Source: Passalora sequoiae (Eukaryota > Ascomycota > Dothideomycetes > Mycosphaerellales > Mycosphaerellaceae). Taken from it: a stretch of 64,000 bases of DNA. The notes beneath the pieces are model-generated. The model searched no databases, had not been told where the DNA came from, and saw nothing but the letters and a program-made list of their open reading frames with translations. The position numbers and the translations under genes were made by a program. Shown piece by piece: positions 31,986-41,463 of the stretch. The stretch spans positions 186,001 to 250,000 of the forward strand of contig WSQC01000016.1 of NCBI GenBank assembly GCA_013248845.1, given 5' to 3'. The first letter of the stretch is position 1; each line of letters starts with the position of its first letter.

Positions 31986-32840
31986 ATGAGCGATTCGACA
32001 GCAGCGGCCACGCCTAAGCCAAGCAGCAGCGTCAAGCTTGTACTGCTGGGTGAAGCTGCGGTAGGAAAGTCTTCACTGGTGTTGCGCTTCGTAAACAACG
32101 ACTTCCAGCCTAATAAGGAACCCACCATCGGTGCCGCCTTCCTCACACAAAAATGTCAGCTACCGAGCAGGACGATCAAATTCGAGATATGGGATACTGC
32201 TGGTCAGGAACGGTTCGCTAGTCTTGCGCCCATGTATTACCGCAACGCACAGTCCGCGCTGGTAGTATACGATATCACCAAGCCCAGCAGCTTAGTGAAG
32301 GCGAAGCACTGGGTAGCAGAACTTCAGCGACAGGCATCGCCGGGTATTGTTATTGCCCTTGTTGGCAACAAGCTCGATCTGTGTGAGGATGACAATACCG
32401 CGGAGGAGGAAGAGGGCGCGAACGAGACAGAGGAAGACACCAATACTGTGCGCAAGGTTAGCACAAAGGAAGGCAAGGCGTATGCAGACGAAGAGAATCT
32501 ACTCTTCTTTGAGACCAGTGCCAAGACTGGTCATAACGTGAGCGAGGTATTCACCGCCATTGCTAACGCGATACCGGAGACGAGCTTGAAAGGTATGTGT
32601 ACATCACCAATAGCTTGGATAGTGATGTGAGCGGACTGGCGCCTGGGGCGACGCGGCTCCACTTTCGCTTCTTCCTCTTTATTGATCACCTGCAAAGACA
32701 TGGCTGACTGGCTTGCTGTAGGACCTAGAGCTGGGGCAGGCGGCGGCACTCAATCTGCCGTCAATGGAGGGCAAGAAAACAGCAGGGTCAATCTCAACGC
32801 GAGGAGTGAAGCAGGCGCCAAGGAGGGCTGCGCATGCTGA
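31986..32840 (+). CDS. Rab5-type small GTPase (Ypt5/Vps21)
   Basis: Early-endosome Rab, controlling homotypic fusion and endocytic traffic. Exon 1 is 31986-32592, intron 32593-32721 (GTATGT to TGTAG), exon 2 is 32722-32840; 241 aa. G1 is GEAAVGKSS, switch I has EPTIGAAF, G3 is DTAGQERFASLAPMYYR, which is Rab5-specific, G4 is NKLDL and G5 is ETSAKTG. After NKLDL there is an acidic insert of about 20 residues (EEEEGANETEED), a feature shared with other filamentous-fungal Rab5 proteins. The C-terminus from exon 2 ends CAC, the double-cysteine site for geranylgeranylation. Without the intron the protein would stop before this motif, which confirms the splice. Confidence 0.96.
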
Positions 32841-34577
32841 ACGTTTGCGTGTCTTCCATGTCGCATGTTATGCCGGTATTTGCATCTATTGTCTATTGAG
32901 CAAGGCGTCACAGGCTAGGTCAATCAGAAAGAAGTCGCTACAATGCAAAGATTGTTCTTGAACGAGCATTGCTGGAGCAGAGAACTGCAAAGCCTCCACA
33001 AGAGCCGAGGCCTACGACACCCTTCGGCTCAAGTTAATAGCGCCATGAAGCACTCCATCGTGAACAATGTTCGTCGGGAAGCACGTCAAAATTTCCTGGA
33101 CTCGACATATTCAGCCGAGCACTTTAGTTCACTGGTCAGGTAAGGCTTACGATCTCACGATCGCAGTCAATTCACAGCGTCCTGCTTGATTTTATCGCCA
33201 ATGAACCACTAAATGGCAGCTCGCTCTCAATCAGTGCTTCTGGCGAGGTACAGAGTAAATGATGGCGAGGATAGTTCAGACAGATATAGGTGCTGGTCTT
33301 GCCAGTCTCAGTCGACGACCGTGTTACCAAACATAGCATGATTCGCTGCAGCATGCCTTCACCAGTCGCACATACACCCTAGACAGGCCAGACGACTAGC
33401 AGGTATCAGGCTTCTCTTCCATTTTCCTCCCACTCAAGTAAGATCTTACGATGCGGACAAACGCGCCACGACCCAGGGAAATGGTAGTACCGCTGCCGAG
33501 AAGTTGCGTGGGCATGATCGAAGGCTTGCAGACCTCACGAATGTGAGGAGTTGCAAGGAGGACCTCACATCGTAGGCACGAAATACTGTATTGCTAATGT
33601 AGCCAGACAAACTTTGCCAGGTCAAAGGCCTGGCTGCATTTCACCACGTTCAGTCGGTGGGTAGAATCACTAGAAGTGGCTTATATCATGCTTTCTGGCG
33701 ACTAGAAAGAGTCGGTCGTGGCAATACGCCCACCAGGTCTTCGAAAAGAATCGTTCTTCAGATGAGACACTTTGCCTTGCACGCCTGCCGCAGCGGAAAG
33801 TGACCGATGATGTGTGACACTCATGAAAACGCCACGTAACACTGCTTACGTTGCGTTGGCAATGTCTGGCAGGATAGCCCATTGCAATCAGCTATCGGAA
33901 CGGCCTTGGTCTCACTTGGGCTGTAAAAGCTACTCGCTGCATGCGACTGGTAGACAGCTCAATTGAGACACTTGACCCTGGTCGCAGTGATGCTACTGAA
34001 AACATTTCACAACACGTCTCATGGGGTATCACAAGGTATGGCCCGACGTTTGGTAAGTCGTTGGCAGTGGGCAGCGCCGGTGGCAGAGTGAGATTAAGTC
34101 CGCATAGTGCTTTCCAGAGTGCGACGACGGACAAACAGCGAGACCGTTGACTGAGGTCAGGTTTCCGGTGTTTTCGGAAGTGAGGGCCAGGCGAAGACTC
34201 TTCGATACAGGACTGATAACATTTCCCTCTGTGTTCAATTTCCAGTTGGCATTTGTTCACGTGTGAGATGGTGTCTGTGACCACGGGTAATCCACGGATG
34301 GACCCCACATCTGCTCCTCACTCATAGATTACAAATGCGGACCTCGTTCTACTTCATCATAACCACGGACAATACATGTATTGATGACCTATTCCTTTGC
34401 AAACCTCCGAACTAGCCTTCGTATCGAGTATTTAGATACCGATAATCTATAGCGACTGGAGTGATACAGCCATCTGGACACATCGGCGGCAGCCTGACGC
34501 CACTCCGGAAGCGCGCCGGTCAGCAAACAAGTTGGAAAGTGCCGTGCCACCGATCCGAGAAAAGCATCAAGCTCATC
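32841..34577. other. intergenic
   Basis: About 1.7 kb between two plus-strand genes. Only short non-conserved frames. The coding frame of the next gene is open from 34461, but the internal ATG at 34578 is the better start. Confidence 0.45.
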
Positions 34578-36599
34578 ATGGACGAAGCTGCCTTTCAACG
34601 AGAGTTGGTGCTGCTCAAACACCGCGTATCGCAGATGGCCTCCACATTTCAACGTACACCTCACGCCCCTCGACCCTTGCCAGCGTATCAGGACGCCTTT
34701 TTCTCTAATCAGCTCGACGACGTGAAAGCCAGACTACAAACTATGCAATACAGTCTCGACCGAATGGACTATTTGCGGGCTCAACGTGATATGCAACTTG
34801 ATTTAGTCGATCAAATGCAGATGCAGATGCACGTGCAGAGCCCAAGCTTTCCACAACCACCACATAACCGTTTGGCACTGCCATCGGGACCGCACTTCTG
34901 GCAGCTTTTCACATCACTGCGTACAGATATGCAAGGATTGAACGGACGACTTACGGATCTCGAGCAGAATGTCTCTGACTTGGAGGACAGAGTCGAAAAG
35001 CTCGATCCTCAATTGACGCCAGCCAGTAGCGAGAACAATACCTTCTGCACTTCATCTTGGAACCGGTATCAGAGTACTAGTCAATGGAACCTCAACGAAT
35101 CTGAGAACGCCTCTCCAGCGAGTCGAGATCCTCACTGCACGTACTTGCAGCACTGCCTGAACCAGCAGGACACGGCAACCTCGAACCCATCGTGGGCGAC
35201 TGCAGAGCTTCCAAGTAGCTCTGCTGGGGAGCTAGGACTTGGTCATCCACCAACTTCTCCACCTCCTGAAGGCGTCGCTTTCAGGGACAAGGAGATCGCC
35301 CAGCTTGAAGAGCTCATGCGCAATGCGCAGGACAGTCTCAAGCAGAATGAGGACGTGCTCAACCGAAAGGATGCCGAGATATCCGCGCTCAGATCTCAGC
35401 ACGTGTGTCAGAACGCTAGAATCGAAGAACTTGATCGGCTCACTTATGAACGTTCAGACCAAGTTCGATGCTACAACGACATCCTCTTAGAACGACAGCA
35501 GGAGCTTGAGAGTTTGCGGGAGGATCAAAGGGTAAAAGAGGACCATCTCAACTCTTGGGCGACGAAGTATGCGCAGAAGCAGTTGCAGATACGCCATGCC
35601 GACAAGCAAGTCCAACAGCTGAAACGTGCGCTGCACGACTCCCAGAACAGCCGACAGCGCGAGATTGACAACATTGTCAGCGCTCGAGATCACGAGATCA
35701 GAAAATTGCGCGAGTTTTGCGAGGCGAAGGAGTCTGTCGTCCACCGTCAAGACGATATCATCGCTCGTGGCGCTACCTTGATGCAGGAGAAGGACGAAGA
35801 ACTTGAACGGTTGAGTCATCAAATGAGGGTACTGACCGACGACTACCGTACGGAGACACGAGAGCGAGCAAGGTTCGCAAGGCTTCTTGACGAGCGCGAC
35901 GAAGAGATCTCGCAGCTCAAAGCTTCTTTGACACACGCTCTGACGCCCAAAGGGGAGCACGGTATTCGTGACGCCCCACATCCAGCTCTGCCTCAAAACC
36001 CGCCGCGCACGGCAACCGAGAGAAGCGCAGCGAGCCAAGCTATGCAATGCTCACCATTCGCCACGTTAGCTGCGAAGCACCAATCATCAATCGTCAAGGA
36101 GAAGTCGTGGACGCCAAAAGCAATCAACACCATCAGAACGCCTGCAGAGCAATGGCGAGCATCAGTGTGGCAAGAGGGTCAGTCTGCTCCTGACAGATAC
36201 AAATTCGGCGTGGTCACACCCCCCTTACAGCAGCAGAGCAACGCTCCACGACATCAGAGACGAGATCTGCGTCGGAGTGCAAGTGTAAAACTACTACAGA
36301 GGTTGGCACTGGCTGAGGAGGGCGAGAGCCGCCCCAACGTGCCCAGCAACGATACAAAGAGGACAAAGTTGCCGCTCGACGATATTGACAGTCGATCGCC
36401 ACTGCAGGCGCCGCCATTACCACGAAAGATGTCATCCCTGATAGAGTTGGCAAACCCATCCCGCTACGATGGAGGCGACGAAGTAGATCAGCGTCAGCAC
36501 GTGTCACGACATCAGTCCATGGAAGAGCTGCCAAGGCGACGAATGCAGGCCTACGTAGAAGAAGCGGACAGCAGCGGGGAGAGATTTGGTGACGCATAA
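34578..36599 (+). CDS. coiled-coil protein of unknown function
   Basis: 673 aa from MDEAAFQRELVLLKHRV. I choose this ATG over one 39 codons upstream because the upstream piece lacks coding character, while helix-forming sequence begins here. A first coiled-coil patch lies near residues 45-90, a second near 115-150 (LNGRLTDLEQNVSDLEDRVEKL). After a Ser/Asn/Pro linker, the main coiled coil runs from about 235 to 465 with heptad-like Leu/Ile spacing (KEIAQLEELMRNAQDSLKQNE, REIDNIVSARDHEIRKL). The last 200 residues are disordered, basic and Ser/Pro-rich. No motor, membrane or catalytic motif is visible. A cytoskeletal or scaffold role is only a guess from the coiled coil. Confidence 0.8.
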   Translation: MDEAAFQRELVLLKHRVSQMASTFQRTPHAPRPLPAYQDAFFSNQLDDVKARLQTMQYSLDRMDYLRAQRDMQLDLVDQMQMQMHVQSPSFPQPPHNRLALPSGPHFWQLFTSLRTDMQGLNGRLTDLEQNVSDLEDRVEKLDPQLTPASSENNTFCTSSWNRYQSTSQWNLNESENASPASRDPHCTYLQHCLNQQDTATSNPSWATAELPSSSAGELGLGHPPTSPPPEGVAFRDKEIAQLEELMRNAQDSLKQNEDVLNRKDAEISALRSQHVCQNARIEELDRLTYERSDQVRCYNDILLERQQELESLREDQRVKEDHLNSWATKYAQKQLQIRHADKQVQQLKRALHDSQNSRQREIDNIVSARDHEIRKLREFCEAKESVVHRQDDIIARGATLMQEKDEELERLSHQMRVLTDDYRTETRERARFARLLDERDEEISQLKASLTHALTPKGEHGIRDAPHPALPQNPPRTATERSAASQAMQCSPFATLAAKHQSSIVKEKSWTPKAINTIRTPAEQWRASVWQEGQSAPDRYKFGVVTPPLQQQSNAPRHQRRDLRRSASVKLLQRLALAEEGESRPNVPSNDTKRTKLPLDDIDSRSPLQAPPLPRKMSSLIELANPSRYDGGDEVDQRQHVSRHQSMEELPRRRMQAYVEEADSSGERFGDA

Positions 36600-37215
36600 A
36601 CGTGGCATGTGCTTGATTAAGATGATTTGATAAGTTGGAGGCTGTGTCTCCCACAAGTCCTGTCTGGTTGGGCTGAGATATCGCCATGTCAGCCTATTGG
36701 CGATGCTCTTGGTACATTAGCACGATTTGTCGACGATTGCGCCTACAACCCCAAACCTGTTTCCCACAGCCGGATGTTTTGCAGTGGTGAAGGGATGCCT
36801 GCGATGGCCGATTTTTCCATCGTGTCTCTTATATCATGCATCGTGCGGTGCAATGCAGTACAGTACAGTACTACAGAGCGGTGTGTTGTCACAGAGGGCC
36901 ACGAATCACCGAAATTGGGGAAGCTGAAGCGCGACCTCGGATGCAGCGTGCAAAGCGGCTCCTGCATCGTGACGTCGCGTCAGACTTCCGAACTCCATGT
37001 GCCGTGCCATCGTTCAAAGTGGTTGTCTCGTCGACTTCCTGCATTGATCAAGGGTTCCTTGTCAACACGACGCCGAGTCTTGACCCTTTATCATTACCCT
37101 CAAATCACCACTCGCTCTATAAGGCACTACGGAGCTTTCATTGAGCCTAACCGCTCTCAACCGCGTACCGCGCCTTGTTCTACACGCCTCTCAACGCGCG
37201 ACACGATAGCCACGC
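36600..37215. other. intergenic
   Basis: About 620 bp between two plus-strand genes. CAGTACAGTACAGTAC-like simple sequence near 36855-36872. The stretch before 37216 is CA/CT-rich, as in a fungal 5' leader. No gene recognised. Confidence 0.45.
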
Positions 37216-38346
37216 ATGCCAGCTGATCCATACGACGACTATCCTCCCCGTTCGAGGGAGCGACCCGAGCGTCGCCATAGAGACCGGCGACCACCACCTC
37301 CGGATGACTACGATGAAGATGAAGACTATTACAGGTCTTCTGCAAAGCCTCGTGACAAGAGTTATGACGAGCCCAAGCTAAGCGGCCATGGCTCACGTAG
37401 GAGGCATGATACGTACGATGCCAGTGACGAGGATGACTATCCCAGAAGGCGCCGGCATGACAAAAAAGGTGCAGCGGATCTTGCCGACATTCCACCACCG
37501 CCGATTGGTGACGACCGAAATGTTAACTCACGCAAGAAAGCTGCAGCAGACGATGACGCTCCCCCACCTGGAGCTATACCTGTGCCCGGGACAGAAGCTG
37601 CTACACGGACCGGCCATCCAGACGAAGAGGAGTCAGGTCCTCGTCGTCGACCACCGAAAGAAAGCCGGAGTCCTCGCAGAGACCGGGAACGTGCACCATC
37701 GTACGAAGATCCAATGCCTGAGCAACGAAGATCGAAGTACAAAGATGACTACGACGAACCAGAGCCTCCTCGCCGCTCTAAGCCTCGTGAACGTGAGCGA
37801 AGTCGCTACGATGATGACGAACCACCTCGTCGAAGCAAGCCCGTAAGGGATCCTTATGAAGAGGACCGTCGACGTAAGCCCTCGCGGCAAGATGATGGCC
37901 GGCGCAGACGACCAGCTTATGATGACGACACGGAGCCTGATTACGAGAAACCGAGACGCAGGGAGAAGCCGAGTCGGTATGATGACGGCTACGGCACCGA
38001 CCGACCTCGCAGACAGCCTCGAGACGACTATGACCGAGGCTATCGTACTGATGGTCGTGATTCGAGGCGTGACCGACATAGGGATAACAATAGACGTGCC
38101 CCTCCCAGACGTGACGATCGTCACAGAGACGACTACGACGACTATGACCGTGGACACAGGAGCAGCGGCAGAAAAGACCGAGACAAGCGTAGTGGTGGCG
38201 GCGGCTTCAATATGAAAAACATGGATCTCGACGACATGATGCAGAAGGGACAGAAGAACTGGCAGAAGGTCGCGCCAGTCGCGAAGCCTCTCTTGAGCCA
38301 GCTTGCTAAAACGTACCTTCAACAGGGCGGCGGTGGAAGAGCATAA
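37216..38346 (+). CDS. Arg/Asp-rich disordered protein with conserved C-terminus
   Basis: 376 aa. Residues 1-325 are almost wholly Arg, Asp, Glu, Pro, Ser and Tyr, with repeated dipeptide-like units (RRSKPRERE, RYDDDEPPRRSK, DDYDRGY) and strongly mixed charge, resembling RNA-associated RD/RS-type low-complexity proteins. The only ordered-looking part is the last 45 residues: GGGGFNMKNMDLDDMMQKG, then NWQKVAPVAKPLLSQLAKTYL, a probable amphipathic helix. No RNA-binding domain, signal peptide or membrane segment. Family not recognised; function unknown. Confidence 0.75.
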   Translation: MPADPYDDYPPRSRERPERRHRDRRPPPPDDYDEDEDYYRSSAKPRDKSYDEPKLSGHGSRRRHDTYDASDEDDYPRRRRHDKKGAADLADIPPPPIGDDRNVNSRKKAAADDDAPPPGAIPVPGTEAATRTGHPDEEESGPRRRPPKESRSPRRDRERAPSYEDPMPEQRRSKYKDDYDEPEPPRRSKPRERERSRYDDDEPPRRSKPVRDPYEEDRRRKPSRQDDGRRRRPAYDDDTEPDYEKPRRREKPSRYDDGYGTDRPRRQPRDDYDRGYRTDGRDSRRDRHRDNNRRAPPRRDDRHRDDYDDYDRGHRSSGRKDRDKRSGGGGFNMKNMDLDDMMQKGQKNWQKVAPVAKPLLSQLAKTYLQQGGGGRA

Positions 38347-38960
38347 CTGCAGATGATGAGCTAAACAGAGCCTAGTCACTCCGACGAGATATTTCGAAGC
38401 AAGGACGGTTTCATCACGGCGGGCGCAATGCGATATGTTTACGGGAGATACGATCTGCATACACTCGAGGCGCAAAGGTACTTGTGTGTTCTGTCCATGT
38501 ACGATATGATATCCCTCGGCTAGTGTAATGCATTCGTTGAAACAATCAAACGGTGTCTTGCGAATTCCAACTCTGAAGGGTGATAATATACAGCACGTCA
38601 TCACCAGCTTCACAAATGGAGAAAACAACCTCATGTCACACGACCCTGATGATAGCGTCCCTGATGGGCGGTCAAGTCATGCAGCTAGAGATGGGGTCGG
38701 TACCAAAGAGAATAGAAGCCCCATCAGTTCGGGCTAGCTCGTTCCATCGAGCAAGCCACTGGGCCGGTCGAGCGGCCGCTGCTGACTGGATCACATGTCA
38801 GCGACGCCGAGCAGGCGGACTCAAGAGCAAAGGAGCATATGAACAAATCTACGTATATTGAGGTCATGTCAGGTCATTGCGACATAGGACATGGATGCAA
38901 CGAATTACAGTAGAACACCCACTCCATCGTCACGTTGTATCTGGCTGACTGGACTTCACA

Positions 38961-38984
38961 AATCCAAATCCAAATCCAAATCCA
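38961..38984 (+). repeat. (AATCCA)4 microsatellite
   Basis: Four tandem hexamers in the convergent gap between the Arg/Asp-rich gene and LSM8. Confidence 0.85.
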
Positions 38985-39311
38985 TCGACACCCCCACGTA
39001 CTACTTCTACAACAAGAAGAAGACCGGGTCACCTTACCTCTTCTCATCATCATCATCATCCATCAATAGCAAATATAGTCAGCCTGAACAGCCGGCCCAA
39101 TGGTCTCATCCGTTCAATCCGGCTCTCCCAAAACTCTCATCAAAAATTTAAACCCAACTCAGCTCCTTCCTCGCCCTACTCTAAACCCACAACATCCGAT
39201 CCCTCGATACCGCACGTCTTCAATTCCGGGAAAAAACGTGAAGAAATCCTGGGCTTCATAACCCTTGAATCCAAGAACCACTTCACCATCGCCACAAAAG
39301 CCGTCTGGAAC

Positions 39312-39313
<2 letters not shown>

Positions 39314-39351
<38 letters not shown>
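39314..39351 (+). repeat. poly(G) tract, 38 nt
   Basis: An uninterrupted run of 38 G preceded by CCC. It is far longer than any other homopolymer here. It may be a genuine, highly mutable G-quadruplex sequence or an assembly join or polymerase artefact. Confidence 0.95.
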
Positions 39352-39353
<2 letters not shown>

Positions 39354-40420
39354 TGGGTATAGTGAGACTCATTGTATGTGACAAGTGGATGTATGTGTAC
39401 TGGGCTTGGTGCAGCAGCGTACTATGCGTGGACATCGACGGATTCCCTTGTTTCGTCCGCCCCGAGTCTTCAGTGTCGATGATCACTGGAGCTTCGTCAG
39501 TATGTACGATATCCCGTTGTTTTGAGTGGGCACGTCTTCTCTTCGGCTAGAGGGCCGGTTGGTCGCGCCACGGAAGTTAGCATGAGCATTTGGGAAGAGG
39601 ACGAAGCACAATGTAGCACGATGAGACCTGCTTATGGTATGGATGGTCTCCGAAGCTTCTACACTGCTGCCTTTTTCGATGCGAATGGTATTTATTCAGG
39701 CCCAATGTATGTTTGACCCATTCACCGCTTGGTGTGCACTGGTCGATGAAGTTTGTACCCAAGCAGGTCCTTGCTTGCACCTTGAGCCAATTCTCGTAAT
39801 TGAGGTCGTTGGACGAGTAATCAGTGTTGAGCAAGGTATCGACCGTGGCTGAGACGTCGAGTTCGAACGAGGCGCCCATGCCAGATCGCATTAGTGTTGC
39901 AGCTTGCTGCTGATGTGTAAGTGCGATAAAGAAAAGAGGTCCCGCAGCTGAAGAGCCGTGGAAGACAACTGCATGTCGGTTTAGCGACAAATGCTCCTCC
40001 AGGATCTACGAAGAGCTTAAGACCTTTGCGAAAGTGACACTGTCAAGCCCTACGCGACGAGCTGTACCTCTCGTGCTCAGACTTTCAGGTCACACTGTCA
40101 AGTCTCTTTGCTGGTGCTGCGATTCTCCGTGTATGAATCCTCGTCTTCCTCTCGCTCGGCATCACGGCACGACGCTACGCTTGAAATTCATGTCAACAAA
40201 ATCTCCTCCATGTCGTCGCTACGGCAATACATACGCGATTTGTGTAGCCAGCCTTCCTGAGCCAGCGCGCTCTCTTCCCACATGCCAAATACTGGCCTTG
40301 TGGGCTCACTTCTTCATATCCGCCAGTCTGATAGCAGCGTTTTCCTCGCTGTACACGTCTGCGCCATATGTTATGTGCCTTCCGCCCATCCAATATCTCC
40401 CCTCTCACCCTCCAATCCCC

Positions 40421-40804
40421 TTACACATGTTTCGTCGTCCCAATCTCCTCCCCCTTAACCCGAGTCCAATCAATACTCCCATCCAACTCCTCATCAACCT
40501 CCCCACAAACCACAACATTATCCCCCCGAACCACAAACAACCCCCTCGGCTCCTCTTCGCTCGCCTCTTCCTCCTCAGCTGATCGTATGATTCGCTCGAC
40601 GCAGGACTCAAGCGCCAAATTCGTGACGTTATCGCAGGAGATCAGATTGCCGACCATGCAACGTCCATCGACGAGGATCAGGCATACTTTTTCTGGTTGG
40701 GGAGGTATATGTTAGTCTCTGTGGTCGCTGTAAGCGGGACGTAGAGTGTGATGCGCTAACAGCGATGAGCTGGACTTACTGTTGAGGTATTGGTTCAGAG
40801 ACAT
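40421..40804 (-). CDS. LSM8: LSM8, U6 snRNA-associated Sm-like protein
   Basis: A subunit of the nuclear LSM2-8 ring that binds the 3' U-tract of U6 snRNA for splicing. Exon 1 is only 25 nt (40804-40780, MSLNQYLN), followed by an 87-nt intron (GTAAGT to ACCAG) and exon 2 (40692-40421); 98 aa, the usual LSM8 length. Sm1 motif: KKVCLILVDGRCMVGNL; Sm2 motif: FVVRGDNVVVCGEVD, containing the RGDN signature that contacts RNA. The C-terminus WTRVKGEEIGTTKHV is LSM8-specific. The intron adds phase-1 AA to the last A of exon 1, making N-K-K and confirming the splice. The 3' half is G-rich on the coding strand. Confidence 0.95.
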
Positions 40805-41463
40805 GTTGACGAGGTGCGCGAGCGCGGGCCGATCTGGTCACGCGCTGCGCGGGAAGTCGCTGTCTTGTCTAGCTGTAGATGATTTTGCGCACGTTGTTTG
40901 TGTTGCGCGCAAAGTTGTGCTGTGAGGGACGGGAAGGCCATGCATAGAAGGTGTAGAAATGTAGAAAGTGAAGTTCGAAGATTCGAGCGTCTGTGCTCAA
41001 AGCGGACAGCTTCATTTCGAGTCACCGGGTATCGTCTGCTTCAAACGTCTAGCATGTAATCGCTGATTTTTCTAGTGGTACAGATAAGAATCACGTGTCT
41101 TTTGCTCATGTCCACATATCTCTCTCTGGCTCAAATAAACAGCAGACCAACTCCCTACAGGATACGCTATCGCCGGCGTCCCTTGATGCACAATATCAAA
41201 TGAGCAGCCGATCACGGCGTGACGTGGCTTCAAACAATGTCCACCCATACACCCTCGCTTTCACCATAGCTGGTACCTCGACTTTATGCTTTTGCGCGGT
41301 AGGATTTTCGCTTTATAGAAACTCTGTACGCCTTTCTGATGCTGAACGAGTGTCTCCAGTGTCATGTCGTAAACCTGTGCTTCCAAAGGCCTGTGCAATC
41401 CTCAATCTTCTCTAGCGTAAGTTCCTCCACCTCGCGCCTCTGTTGTGCATGATGCGCAACTAC
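40805..41463. other. intergenic, with a doubtful small membrane ORF
   Basis: About 660 bp between the LSM8 start and the CHD1 stop, both minus. On the plus strand a frame ending at 41415 contains an ATG at about 41200 (MSSRSRRDVASNN) and one hydrophobic stretch (YTLAFTIAGTSTLCFCAVGF). No homologue is recognised and it is squeezed into the LSM8 promoter, so it is left unassigned. Confidence 0.35.

Larger units (their letters stand above)
38347..40420. other. long intergenic region with poly(G) tract
   Basis: About 2.1 kb downstream of the Arg/Asp-rich gene (plus) and of LSM8 (minus), so a convergent gap. It holds an AATCCA hexamer repeat (38961-38984), a short CAT repeat (39045-39062) and a 38-nt poly(G) run. 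A minus-strand frame at 39990-39577 (138 codons, with NLNYENWLKVQARTCLG) has no recognised domain and may be chance or a relic. Confidence 0.45.

Noticed and set aside
32370..32460. Acidic insert in Rab5 as an insertion or novelty
   Set aside because: Other filamentous-fungal Rab5 proteins carry a similar acidic loop after NKLD, so it is not unusual.
34461..34577. N-terminal extension of the coiled-coil protein
   Set aside because: Sequence before the ATG at 34578 has no helix or coding bias, so the downstream start is preferred.
37633..38634. 333-codon minus-strand frame rich in Val/Ile/Thr opposite the Arg/Asp-rich gene
   Set aside because: It looks like a multi-span membrane protein only because Asp/Arg codons read as Val/Ile/Ser/Thr in reverse; it starts in 3' sequence and has no known motif.
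38961..38984. AATCCA repeat as telomere-like sequence
   Set aside because: Only four copies and not the TTAGGG-type repeat of filamentous fungi; an ordinary microsatellite.
39577..39990. 138-codon minus-strand frame in the convergent gap
   Set aside because: No domain, no flanking splice signals that extend it, and weak codon preference; kept only as a remark.
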